The translations under genes and the position numbers were made by a program. The notes under the pieces were generated by a model. The model was not told the DNA's origin. It did not search any database and saw only the letters and a program-made list of their open reading frames with translations. From Streptomyces sp. NRRL B-1347 (GTDB lineage Bacteria; Actinomycetota; Actinomycetes; Streptomycetales; Streptomycetaceae), in the NCBI RefSeq assembly GCF_000720325.1, contig NZ_JOJM01000036.1:1-64000 (forward strand): a DNA stretch of 64,000 nt, in the 5' to 3' direction. Numbering within the stretch: position 1 is the first letter of the stretch; every line of letters begins with the position of its first letter. Shown piece by piece: positions 53,637 through 62,027 of this stretch.

Positions 53637-54522
53637 GGCTGCGCGCCGTCCACAGCTCGGGGAACACGTTCTTCGTGGCGCGCTTCTCCAGCCAGGCCAC
53701 GCCCGCGGAGCCGCCGGTGCCGGTCTTGGCGCCCATGGACCTGCGGGTGGCCACCAGGTGGTCGTTGCGCCATCGCCACACCAGCTCGGCGACGTCGGTC
53801 AGGGCCTCGCCGAGGCGCGCCAGGTCGGAGTTGTCGTCACCGGAGTAGAGCTCGGTCCACACGGCCTCGACGCGGGGCGACGGCTCGTACTTGGCGGCCA
53901 CGTCGCGGTCGAGGACCTCGGCGGGGACGTCGTACCCGCGGTGCGCGAGCAGCCGAAGGACCTCGTCGTACAGGCTCGGCTCCTGGAGGGCCTTCTCCAG
54001 CTCCGCGTACACGCGCGGCGTGCCGCGGTGCGGGACCAGCATGGACGCGGACTTCTCGCCGAGCAGGAACTCCATGCGCCGGTACATCGCCGACTGGAAG
54101 CCCGAGCCCTCGCCGAGCGAGCCCCGGTAGGAGTTGAACTGGCCGGGGGTGAGCTGGCCGAGCGGCTTCCAGGAGGCGTTCAGGGCCTCCAGCTCGCGCA
54201 CGGACCGCTTCAGGGCGGCCACCGCGGTCGGCACGTCGTCGTCGCGCAGGGCGCGCGCGGCGGTCTCCCACTCGTGCACGATGACCGTGAACCACAGCTC
54301 CATCACCTGGGTCGTGACCAGGAAGACCATCTCGCCGGGGTCGTCGGAGCGCAGGTGCTGGAGGTGCGTGAGGACGTCCGCCTTCACGTAGTCCTCGTAG
54401 GGGGTGCTGCCGGCGAAGTCGAGGTTGGGGCTGTCGGGGCTCTCGGTGGGCGTTTCGCCGGACGTCTGCTGTATCTCGTTCATCTCGAGAGTCTCGCCTG
54501 CCGTGCTCGCCTCGTGGGACAT
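53629..54522 (-). CDS. kynA: tryptophan 2,3-dioxygenase
   Basis: A heme enzyme that opens tryptophan to N-formylkynurenine. The 297-aa protein has DFAGSTPYEDYVKADVLTHL, LVTTQVMELWFTVIVHEW with a catalytic-type His, SGFQSAMYRRMEFLLGEKSA and VWRWRNDHLVATRRSMGAKT near the C-terminus, where the heme-ligand His lies. The ATG at 54522 has GGAGACAG at 5 nt. It is first in the three-gene kynurenine run, and the upstream region carries the terminator of the next gene. Confidence 0.97.
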   Translation of the reverse strand: MSHEASTAGETLEMNEIQQTSGETPTESPDSPNLDFAGSTPYEDYVKADVLTHLQHLRSDDPGEMVFLVTTQVMELWFTVIVHEWETAARALRDDDVPTAVAALKRSVRELEALNASWKPLGQLTPGQFNSYRGSLGEGSGFQSAMYRRMEFLLGEKSASMLVPHRGTPRVYAELEKALQEPSLYDEVLRLLAHRGYDVPAEVLDRDVAAKYEPSPRVEAVWTELYSGDDNSDLARLGEALTDVAELVWRWRNDHLVATRRSMGAKTGTGGSAGVAWLEKRATKNVFPELWTARSHV

Positions 54523-54628
54523 CGCTGTCTCCTAGATGCGTGATCCGGGTAGCGGTCCGCCCCTGCCGTAGCGGCACGGGGGCCCCGGTCCCCACCCGCA
54601 TCCTCCGCAACATCCCGGGAAACGGCAA

Positions 54629-54664
54629 GACCTGCCTGGTCACACCGGGTGGCCCAGGCAGGTC
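54629..54664 (-). terminator. terminator of the DUF3151 gene
   Basis: GACCTGCCTGG (54629-54639) and CCAGGCAGGTC (54654-54664) form a perfect 11-bp stem 15 nt past the minus-strand stop; T-rich TTGCCGTTT follows. Confidence 0.7.
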
Positions 54665-54678
54665 CGCGGGAGCGGGGG

Positions 54679-55092
54679 CTAGCCCAGGGTGTCCGCAGCC
54701 GTCGCCGACGAGTCGCGCAGGAACGTCGAGCAGCGCTCGTACTCCTCCTGCTCGCCGATCGCCTGGGCCGCGCGGGCCAGGCCGTGCAGCGCCCGCAGGA
54801 AGCCGCGGTTCGGCTCGTGCTCCCACGGCACCGGGCCGTGGCCCTTCCAGCCGGACCTGCGCAGGGCGTCCAGGCCCCGGTGGTAGCCGGTGCGGGCGTA
54901 CGCGTACGACTCGACGACGCGGCCCGCCTCGAAGGCCTCGTCGGCGAGGCGGGCCCACGCGAGCGAGGACTTCGGGTACTTGGCGGCGACGTCGGCGGCC
55001 GCCGTGCCGCCCGCGAGCAGCTCCCGGGGCTCCGGGTCGTCGGGCAGATGGGTCGGGGGCGGTCCCCCGAGCAGGTTCTCGTGAATGGCCAT
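54679..55092 (-). CDS. DUF3151 family protein, 137 aa
   Basis: A conserved actinobacterial protein of unknown function, mainly helical: LAWARLADEAFEAGRVVESY and TGYHRGLDALRRSGWKGHGP are characteristic. It resembles TPR-like helical proteins, but no repeat is clear. The ATG at 55092 is the natural start (MAIHENLLGGPPPTHLP). It lies upstream of the kynurenine genes on the same strand but is separated from them by a terminator. Confidence 0.88.
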   Translation of the reverse strand: MAIHENLLGGPPPTHLPDDPEPRELLAGGTAAADVAAKYPKSSLAWARLADEAFEAGRVVESYAYARTGYHRGLDALRRSGWKGHGPVPWEHEPNRGFLRALHGLARAAQAIGEQEEYERCSTFLRDSSATAADTLG

Positions 55093-55246
55093 GGGCTCCA
55101 GTCTGCTCCATGCCGCCCCGCGGGGGTGCGCCCCGGTCCCGGTGCGCGGACGCCCCGCGGCCCCCGCGTAGTACTTGCGACGGACCCCAGGGAACCCGTC
55201 GCAGAGGGGACGTCCGGGCCACCGGGGCCGCCGTACCGTTTCAGGC

Positions 55247-56611
55247 GTGACCGAGAAAACGCGCAGCCCAGAGTTCCACCTCGCGCAGAACGCCCTGCAG
55301 GGCCTGCGCGTCGACCTGTTCCAGGACGTGTTCGCCTACCGGCCGCTGCCGCCGCTGCGGCGGGAGGCCGCGCGGCTGCCCGGGCGGGCGGGGCAGGCCT
55401 CGGTGTGGCTGCCGCACGGGGTGGTGCTCGCCCTGGCGGCGCTGACCCTGTTCACCGCGTACGCGGGCGGCTTCGGCGGCTGGGACGCGCGGGGCGAGTT
55501 CGCGTGGGCGCTCACCGGCTTCCTGCCGGCGGGCGCGGTCCTTCTCACCCTGGTGCGGCCGGTGCTCGCCTGGTGGTGCTCGCTCGGGATGACTCCGATG
55601 ATGGTGGTCCTGAGCGGCGCCGGCTGGTCCCCGTGGCCGCCCGGTTCGATCGTCGGGCACACGGCGGTGATGGCGGTGGTCGCGGCGCGGACCCGGCCGC
55701 GCACCGCGGCGTGGATGTGGGTGCTCACGGCCCTGTACTCGATGTTCGCCGAGGCCTCCATGGGCTGGCAGTCGAACACGGTGGAGATGCTGATGTTCAG
55801 CGGCGTCGTCGTCGCCATCGTGGCGCTGGTGTCGGCGAACCGGGACGCCCGCCGCGAGGTCGTCGCCGAGCGCACCGTGACCGCCGTCGAGCGGGACCGG
55901 CGCACGCTCCTGGAGGAGCGCACGAACATCGCCCGCGAGCTGCACGACGTCGTCGCCCACCACATGTCGGTCGTCGCCATCCAGGCGGAGGCGGCCCCCT
56001 ACCGGGTGGAGAACCCGCCGCCGGAGCTGGCGCAGGCCTTCGCGACGATCCGTGAGAACGCGGTGATCGCCCTGACCGAGCTGCGCCGCGTCCTCGGCGT
56101 CGTACGGGCGGAGGACTACGAGGCCCCCGACGCCCCGCAGCCGACGCTCGCCGATCTGGACCGGCTGATCGCCAACGTGCGGGAGACGGGCCTCGCCGTG
56201 GAGAAGGCCGTGACCGGTGGCGTGCGGGAACTGCCGCAGGGCGTCGAGCTGTCCGCGTACCGGATCGTGCAGGAGGCGCTCAGCAACAGCCTGCGGCACG
56301 CGCCGGGGGCGACGGCCCGGGTGGAGATCGGCTACGTGCTCGGCGGGCTCGGCCTGCGCATCGTGAACGGACCCGCGACCGGGCTCGTGAAGCCGCCCGC
56401 CCGTCACCCGGCCACCGCCCCTCAACGAGGGCTTCGCCCGCCCCTTTCGATGGGCGCCGGGCACGGCATCACAGGGATGCGGGAGCGGGTCGGCATGCTG
56501 GACGGGGAGATGACGGCCGGGCCGACGGCCGACGGCGGGTACGAGGTGACGGTGTTCCTGCCCGTCCCGCTCGCGGCGGCCGCGAACGCGCCCGAGGGGG
56601 AGGCCGCGTGA
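55247..56611 (+). CDS. NarL-type sensor histidine kinase, 454 aa
   Basis: About five N-terminal membrane segments (about 60-205) form the sensor. A HisKA_3 domain follows with the phospho-acceptor His in IARELHDVVAHHMSV (about 227-241), then the HATPase with VQEALSNSLRHAPG and GAGHGITGMRERVGML. The stimulus is unknown. The protein autophosphorylates and passes phosphate to the response regulator whose start overlaps its stop by 4 nt. I chose the GTG at 55247; upstream sequence is not coding-like. Confidence 0.92.
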   Translation: MTEKTRSPEFHLAQNALQGLRVDLFQDVFAYRPLPPLRREAARLPGRAGQASVWLPHGVVLALAALTLFTAYAGGFGGWDARGEFAWALTGFLPAGAVLLTLVRPVLAWWCSLGMTPMMVVLSGAGWSPWPPGSIVGHTAVMAVVAARTRPRTAAWMWVLTALYSMFAEASMGWQSNTVEMLMFSGVVVAIVALVSANRDARREVVAERTVTAVERDRRTLLEERTNIARELHDVVAHHMSVVAIQAEAAPYRVENPPPELAQAFATIRENAVIALTELRRVLGVVRAEDYEAPDAPQPTLADLDRLIANVRETGLAVEKAVTGGVRELPQGVELSAYRIVQEALSNSLRHAPGATARVEIGYVLGGLGLRIVNGPATGLVKPPARHPATAPQRGLRPPLSMGAGHGITGMRERVGMLDGEMTAGPTADGGYEVTVFLPVPLAAAANAPEGEAA

Positions 56612-57291
56612 GCGCCGCACCCATCCGCGTGCTGATCGTCGACGACCAGATGATGGTCCGCGAGGGCTTCTCCGTGCTGCTCAACGCGATGCCCGACATC
56701 GAGGTCGTCGGCGAGGCGGTGAACGGCCGCGAGGCCGTGAGCCGGGTGCGCGAACTCGCCCCCGACGTCGTCCTCATGGACATCCGCATGCCCGAGCTGA
56801 ACGGCATCGAGGCCACCCGCGAGATCGTCGCCGCCGACGGCACCACCACCAAGGTCCTGGTCCTGACCACCTTCGACCTCGACGAGTACGTGTACCAGGC
56901 GCTGCGCGCGGGCGCGTCCGGCTTCCTGCTCAAGGACGCCTCGGCGCGCGAGCTCGCGGACGGCGTGCGGGTCGTCGCCGCGGGCGAGGCGCTGCTCGCG
57001 CCGAGCGTGACGCGCCGCCTGATCACGGAGTTCTCCCGGCTCTCGGAGCGGCCGCGGCTCGCCGGGACCGCGCAGGCGCAGGCCCAGTACGGGGAGCTGA
57101 CCGAGCGCGAGACGGAGGTGCTCGTGCTCATCGCGCAGGGGCTCTCCAACGCGGAGATCGCCGAGCGGCTCGTCGTCGCCGAGTCCACCATCAAGACGCA
57201 CGTCAGCCGGATCCTGGTGAAGCTGGGGCTTCGCGACCGCACCCAGGCCGCCGTGTTCGCCTACGAGGCGAGGCTGGTCACACCCGGGTGA
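56608..57291 (+). CDS. NarL-family response regulator, 227 aa
   Basis: The receiver domain (1-125) has the acidic pair in IVDDQ, the phospho-acceptor Asp in DVVLMDIRMPE (about 52-62) and the lysine in FLLKDA. The C-terminal LuxR-type HTH (about 158-220) contains ELTERETEVLVLIAQGLSNA and VVAESTIKTHVSRILVKLGL. It is the cognate partner of the kinase (overlap GTGA) and is followed after 19 nt by a P450 gene, a possible target or third member of the operon. Confidence 0.93.
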   Translation: MSAAPIRVLIVDDQMMVREGFSVLLNAMPDIEVVGEAVNGREAVSRVRELAPDVVLMDIRMPELNGIEATREIVAADGTTTKVLVLTTFDLDEYVYQALRAGASGFLLKDASARELADGVRVVAAGEALLAPSVTRRLITEFSRLSERPRLAGTAQAQAQYGELTERETEVLVLIAQGLSNAEIAERLVVAESTIKTHVSRILVKLGLRDRTQAAVFAYEARLVTPG

Positions 57292-57310
57292 GCGCGGCTA
57301 GCGTCCGTGC

Positions 57311-58543
57311 ATGGCCGCTGCCGCACACATCACCGAGGTGTTCGCGCCCTCGTCCGACGCCTTCCTCGCGGATCCCTACCCCGCCTACGCCGAGCTGCGC
57401 GCCCGCGGGCGGGTGCACCACTACGGGCCGAGCGACCAGTACCTGATCCCGCGCCACGCGGACGTCGCCGCGCTGCTGCGCGACCGGCGGCTCGGCCGCA
57501 CCTATCTGCACCGGTTCAGCCACGAGGAGTTCGGGCGGACCGCGCCGCCGGCCGCGCACGAGCCGTTCCACGTCCTCAACGACCACGGCATGCTCGACCT
57601 GGAGGCGCCCGCGCACACCCGCATCCGCCGCCTGGTCGCGAAGGCGTTCACGCCCCGCACGGTGGAGCGCCTGCGCCCGTACGTGGAGGGGCTCGCGGAC
57701 GAGCTGGTGCGCGGCCTCGTCGCGGACGGCGGCGGCGACCTGCTCGCGCGGGTCGCGGAGCCGCTGCCCGTCGCGGTGATCGCCGAGCTGCTCGGCATCC
57801 CGGAGGGCGACCGGGCGCCGCTGCGGCCGTGGTCGGCGGACATCTGCGGGATGTACGAGCTGAACCCGGGCGCGGCGGCCGCCGAGCGGGCGGTGCGCGC
57901 GTCCCTGGAGTTCTCCGCGTATCTGCGGGAGCTGATCGCCGAGCGGCGCGTCCGCCCCGGCGACGATCTGCTCACCGAGCTCATCGCCGCCCACGAGGAG
58001 GGCGACCGGCTCAGCGAGCAGGAGCTGGTCTCCACCTGCGTACTGCTCCTGAACGCCGGGCACGAGGCGACCGTCAACGCCACCGTGAACGGCTGGTACG
58101 CGCTCTTCCGCCACCCCGGGCAGCTGGCCGCGCTGCGCGCGGAGCCGGAACGGCTGCTGCCCACGGCCGTGGAGGAGCTGCTCCGCTACGACACCCCGTT
58201 GCAGCTCTTCGAGCGGTGGGTGCTCGACGACATCGAGGTCGGCGGCACGGTGATCCCCCGGGGCAGCGAGGTGGCCCTGCTCTTCGGCTCCGCCAACCGG
58301 GACGGGGCGGTCTTCCCCGACCCGGACGCCCTCGACCTCACCCGCTCCCGCGAGGCGAACCCGCACATCTCCTTCAGCGCGGGCATCCACTACTGCATCG
58401 GGGCACCCCTGGCCCGCCTCGAACTGGGCGCGTCGCTCGGGGCACTGCTGCGCCGGGCACCGGGGCTCCGGCTCCTGACCGACCCGACACGGAAGCCGGG
58501 CTTCGTGATCCGGGGCCTGACGGAGCTGCGCGTGGCGGTGTGA
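57311..58543 (+). CDS. cytochrome P450, 410 aa
   Basis: A heme-thiolate monooxygenase. The I-helix oxygen-activation motif is LLNAGHEATVN (about 247-257), the ExxR is in EELLRY and the heme ligand Cys lies in FSAGIHYCIGAPLAR (about 355-369). The substrate cannot be predicted. It begins 19 nt after the response regulator and lacks an adjacent ferredoxin gene, so redox partners must be elsewhere. The ATG at 57311 (MAAAAHITEVF) is the only good start. Confidence 0.95.
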   Translation: MAAAAHITEVFAPSSDAFLADPYPAYAELRARGRVHHYGPSDQYLIPRHADVAALLRDRRLGRTYLHRFSHEEFGRTAPPAAHEPFHVLNDHGMLDLEAPAHTRIRRLVAKAFTPRTVERLRPYVEGLADELVRGLVADGGGDLLARVAEPLPVAVIAELLGIPEGDRAPLRPWSADICGMYELNPGAAAAERAVRASLEFSAYLRELIAERRVRPGDDLLTELIAAHEEGDRLSEQELVSTCVLLLNAGHEATVNATVNGWYALFRHPGQLAALRAEPERLLPTAVEELLRYDTPLQLFERWVLDDIEVGGTVIPRGSEVALLFGSANRDGAVFPDPDALDLTRSREANPHISFSAGIHYCIGAPLARLELGASLGALLRRAPGLRLLTDPTRKPGFVIRGLTELRVAV

Positions 58544-58781
58544 CGGGGCCCGGCCTGGGTCCGGCCTGGGCGGGGCCGGTCAGCGGGCCCTGGTGCCCCC
58601 GCCGGGCCAGCTCCCACCCACCCGCCCCCACCAGGGCGGAGTGCGACCAGGTGCTCGGCACCGAGAGCTCGGCCCCCTCGCAGGGGCCGAAAGGGCACCA
58701 CACGCACGCAGCGCCGGACCGCTGCTCGGCGCAGAGGTGGTGATGGCGGGCACGACGAACAGGCGCAGATCCCGGGCCACG

Positions 58782-59009
58782 TCACGCATCAGCCCACACC
58801 GCCCGCCGGGCTTCGACAGTTCCGGCGGCCCCGTGGCCGGGCCAGCCTTCTTCCAGCCAGGCGGCACACAGGCGCGCGCCCGCGACGCAGTTGGCGAGAA
58901 GGCCGGTGTGGATGAGGGGGCAGTGGTCGAGGTGCTCGCGGTAGGCCCCGTACAGATCCGGCGGTTCCCAGTCGTCCACGTAGTCGTCAGGGGCGGCGGC
59001 CGTCGTCAT
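58782..59009 (-). CDS. hypothetical protein, about 75 aa
   Basis: The product (MTTAAAPDDYVDDWEPPDLY, then GAYREHLDHCPLIHTGLLAN) is small and acidic with several Cys/His residues but no clear motif. Its ATG at 59009 overlaps the stop of the upstream gene (ATGA). It ends a possible three-gene run with the XRE-TPR regulator and the adjacent conserved protein. Function unknown. Confidence 0.65.
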   Translation of the reverse strand: MTTAAAPDDYVDDWEPPDLYGAYREHLDHCPLIHTGLLANCVAGARLCAAWLEEGWPGHGAAGTVEARRAVWADA

Positions 59010-59530
59010 CGGCCCACCGTCCTGAGCGGAGCAGCCGTGGCGAGCAGGGTACGCACGCACCGGGTGTCGCACAGCGCGCCGGGGTGCTGCGGCAACACCA
59101 CCCAGCGCGAGAGCGCCGTCGTGTGGCCGGGGCGGGGGACGCCGAGGTAGGTCCCGGTGGTGAGGCGCTCGGCCGGGCCGTCCCAGTCGGTGCCGGGCGG
59201 GATGAGCGCGTAGTACGGGCCGAGGCTGCTGCGAAAGTCACGGATCACCGGCCCGTCGCACCGCGCGCGCAGCGCGGTGGCCACCGTCTCGGGCCCGTCA
59301 CTGCCCACCGCGTCGTGGACGTGCTCGGCCGGTACGCGGATCGCGTCGAAGCGGCGGCCGAGCGGCAGCAGCGCGACGCCGTGCGTCTCCCACGCCGCCC
59401 AGACCGTGCGCGGTCGTGGCTCGGCCTCCGCCAGCCAGCAGACGATGGCCCGGAACTCCTGGCCGTTGGAAGGGTTCTGCGTCTGAGGGGCGCTGTTCGG
59501 CGCTGGCGCTGGGGACGTACTCTCGCCCAT
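59006..59530 (-). CDS. conserved hypothetical protein, 174 aa
   Basis: A proline-rich start is followed by a globular part: VWAAWETHGVALLPLGRRFD, AIRVPAEHVHDAVG, FRSSLGPYYALIPPGTDW and a C-terminal helix. The W...G.ALLPLGR.FDA.RVP pattern faintly recalls the N-terminus of bifunctional primase/polymerase-type proteins that streptomycetes carry in accessory genes, but I see no catalytic triad. It overlaps the small downstream gene and follows the XRE-TPR regulator by 127 nt. I do not assign a function. Confidence 0.65.
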   Translation of the reverse strand: MGESTSPAPAPNSAPQTQNPSNGQEFRAIVCWLAEAEPRPRTVWAAWETHGVALLPLGRRFDAIRVPAEHVHDAVGSDGPETVATALRARCDGPVIRDFRSSLGPYYALIPPGTDWDGPAERLTTGTYLGVPRPGHTTALSRWVVLPQHPGALCDTRCVRTLLATAAPLRTVGR

Positions 59531-59657
59531 GTCGGGTCCCTGGGTAGTCGGCCGCGCCCCGGGGCCGGTGGCACGGTCGCCGGGGTGCTTGTCACCTCGC
59601 CATGCAACCGGCCCGCCACGCACAGACCCAGGGACGTGGCGTCCTACTTTCGCGACG

Positions 59658-60875
59658 TTAATCGGCGATGCCCAGGAACTCCGCCAACGGGCGCAGCCCC
59701 GGAGGGTGGTTGGGCAGGGCCCACAGGTCCCGGACGATGGCCACCGCCAGCGTGTGGTGCCGCATCCACATCGGCGCGGTCCGGCGCAGGGCCTCCAGGG
59801 TCTTCACCGCTCCGGCGGCATCCCCGACATCGGTGTGGGCCCGCGCCACGTCGAGCAGCAGCCACGTCCGCCACGACGGCGGTGTGTCTTTCGCCAGCCG
59901 CATGCCCTTGGCCAGCTTCAACGCGTCTTCCGGGTGGGCGTACTGGACCGCCAGACGGACGCGTTCGATGCGGACCGACGACGGGCTGAAGACGCTGACC
60001 ATGCGGCTGTCGCCAGTGTCGGGCAGCTTCGAGACCCGGGTGGCTTCCTTCTCGGCCGTCTCCATCATCGCTGCCGCGCGCTCGTAGTCGCCGCTTCGTG
60101 CGGCTGACGTGGCGGCGCTCATGGTCAGGGCACCCCAGACCTTCAGGCCGTCAGCCGTGCCCGTGTGGCCTGCGTCTGCCATGTCGGCGGCGGCGTGGAG
60201 GGCGATGCCGAGCGCGTCCTCCAGGCGTCCCTGTCTCTGGTAGGCCCACGCAGTGGAGTTGACGACCATCGGCACGAGCAGCGGGTCACAGGACTGCCGA
60301 GCGGCATCTATCGCTCGCTCCAGGCTGATGAGGGCGAGGTCGGTCTTGCCCATCCGCACGGCGACGTGCCCGGCGAGCTGAAGCGCCTTGCCGAGGGCCG
60401 CGAAACCGGCCCCACGGTCCGCGGTGTCGCCCGCCGCCGCGGCGGCTGAGCGCGCGTCCGAGATCAGGTCCGGCAGGGCCTTCATCACCGCGTCGAACTC
60501 GGCGGCGTGGTACTGCGTCCAGCCCTCCGCGATCTGTTCGCGCAGCCGGGCCATCGAGAAGCCGGGCCCCGGTGGCCGCGCTTCCGGCGCCCAGAGCGTG
60601 GGCATGATGGCGCGGCGCACCGCGACGAAGCGCGGTCCGTCGTTCTCGCCTGTGGAGGAGACGGCGGGCGGGTCTCCCAGCAGTGTGGTCAGCTCCACGC
60701 CGAGGCCGTTCGCCAGGGCGTGCAGCGTGGGCAGGCGTGCCGAGTGTTTCCGCCCCTGTTCGAGCTGGCGGATGACGTCGACGGATACGTCCGAACGCTC
60801 GGCCAGCTCTTCTTGACTCAGCGAGGCCAAGCGACGCAGGCGGCGCAGGGTGCGCCCCAGATCTTCGGTTGCCAC
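59658..60875 (-). CDS. XRE-family regulator with TPR-like C-terminus, 405 aa
   Basis: The N-terminal HTH (about 6-65) is LGRTLRRLRRLASLSQEELA, ERSDVSVDVIRQLEQGRKHS. The remaining 330 residues form alpha-helical repeats (for example LALISLERAIDAARQSCDP and ALGIALHAAADMADAGHTG), a layout of peptide- or protein-responsive regulators. The signal is unknown. The GTG at 60875 opens the HTH. Two small conserved genes follow on the same strand, suggesting an operon of about 2 kb. Confidence 0.85.
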   Translation of the reverse strand: MATEDLGRTLRRLRRLASLSQEELAERSDVSVDVIRQLEQGRKHSARLPTLHALANGLGVELTTLLGDPPAVSSTGENDGPRFVAVRRAIMPTLWAPEARPPGPGFSMARLREQIAEGWTQYHAAEFDAVMKALPDLISDARSAAAAAGDTADRGAGFAALGKALQLAGHVAVRMGKTDLALISLERAIDAARQSCDPLLVPMVVNSTAWAYQRQGRLEDALGIALHAAADMADAGHTGTADGLKVWGALTMSAATSAARSGDYERAAAMMETAEKEATRVSKLPDTGDSRMVSVFSPSSVRIERVRLAVQYAHPEDALKLAKGMRLAKDTPPSWRTWLLLDVARAHTDVGDAAGAVKTLEALRRTAPMWMRHHTLAVAIVRDLWALPNHPPGLRPLAEFLGIAD

Positions 60876-61002
60876 GCCGCCACGGTACGCCGCCCGGATG
60901 GCGGGGCTGCTTGTCCAGGGCATGCCGAAGCGGTCCCGCACTGCCGGGTACGGCAAGGGCCCACTCCGCCCGAAGGCGAAGGCGGGCCCCGGCCGCGGAG
61001 GC

Positions 61003-61854
61003 CTAGTGCGGTCGGTCCGCCGGGAGGGTGAGGCGCCAGGCCTGGGGGCGGGCGGTCCAGGTGCGGGTGCGGACGGGGCCGGCCGTCGCGCCGTCCGCGC
61101 GGTAGCGGAAGTCCGGCCCCGACACCGTCACGGAGCGGGCCCGCGCCCCCACGGGCGCGACCCCGGCCCCGACGGACGAGGGCCGCACCTCCACCCGGGC
61201 GAGGCCCCCGCCGCCGGGCCTCACGGACACGCCCTCGACGGGCTGGTCCAGGTCGACGAGGGTCACCCCGTCCGCCTCGACGCGCAGCCGGGACGGCCCG
61301 GCCCGGCCCGCCGCGGGCCGCGCGCCGAGGGTGCGCACGAGGGACTGGCAGGTCCGCAGCCAGGCGTGCCCGTGCCGCTCGGCGCCGGGCCCGTCGGCGA
61401 GGCCCGCGTCGAGGGAGGGGATGCGCACGTCGCCGAGCACGACCTCGTCGCGGTCGTCGACGAGCAGGTCGAGCCGCCGGGGCACCCCGTCGAGCACGGT
61501 GCGCGCCGCGGCGACCGCCCCGGCGGGCACGCCGAGGGCGCGGGCGAGGCGCACCCCGGTGGTGGTGCCCGCGACGGGCACGACCGCCAGGTCGGTCGCG
61601 CCGAGGGCCCGCTCCCGGTGCAGGACGGCGACGGCCCGTCTGAGGGCCGCGTCGTCGCCGACCACGACCGGCCGCCGCGTGCCGCGTCTGGCCAGGGCGC
61701 GGGCGAATTCCTCGGGCCCCTCGGGCAGACAGAGCTTGAGCGCCGCGCCCGCGCCAAGCACGTCCTTGGCGATGCGTACGGACTCGCCGTCCGTGCGCCG
61801 GGCGACCGGGTCGATGATCACGATGAGGTCATCGCGCTGGCCGCGAGCCGACAC
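61003..61854 (-). CDS. diacylglycerol-kinase-like protein with degenerate GGDGT motif, 283 aa
   Basis: The overall order resembles the lipid kinase/DAGK family: LIVIIDPVARR at the start, VVVGDDAALRRAVAVLHRER in the position of the nucleotide loop, and VVPVAGTTTGVRLARALGVP in the position of the PxGTGND-LAR motif. The GGDGT triad reads G-D-D-A-A, and the GND is TTG, so activity is doubtful. The GTG at 61854 has AAAGGG at about 5 nt. It is divergent from purA. It may bind lipid or nucleotide without catalysis. Confidence 0.7.
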   Translation of the reverse strand: MSARGQRDDLIVIIDPVARRTDGESVRIAKDVLGAGAALKLCLPEGPEEFARALARRGTRRPVVVGDDAALRRAVAVLHRERALGATDLAVVPVAGTTTGVRLARALGVPAGAVAAARTVLDGVPRRLDLLVDDRDEVVLGDVRIPSLDAGLADGPGAERHGHAWLRTCQSLVRTLGARPAAGRAGPSRLRVEADGVTLVDLDQPVEGVSVRPGGGGLARVEVRPSSVGAGVAPVGARARSVTVSGPDFRYRADGATAGPVRTRTWTARPQAWRLTLPADRPH

Positions 61855-61896
61855 GTGCGCCCTTTCTTTAGTCCTCGGGTAGCATCTTTGTGCAAG

Positions 61897-61924
61897 AGCC
61901 CCTTGCGCTATTGCGCCAGGGGCT
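61897..61924. promoter_or_regulatory. hairpin in the purA leader
   Basis: AGCCCCT (61897-61903) pairs with AGGGGCT (61918-61924), with an inner GCGC/GCGC stem and a single mismatch. It lies about 100 nt before the purA start. A leader element or an attenuator is possible; it is not followed by a U run. Confidence 0.45.
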
Positions 61925-62027
61925 TCGTCTATTCCGGGGCGACCAAGGCACACCCACACCGGCGGCGACGGCACCTGGCCGTGGCCCCTGACCTTGGACA
62001 TGCCCCGCCCGGAAGGGGTGTACGCCT

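Noticed and set aside
57311..58543. biosynthetic gene cluster around the P450
   Set aside because: No polyketide, peptide or terpene synthase gene is nearby.
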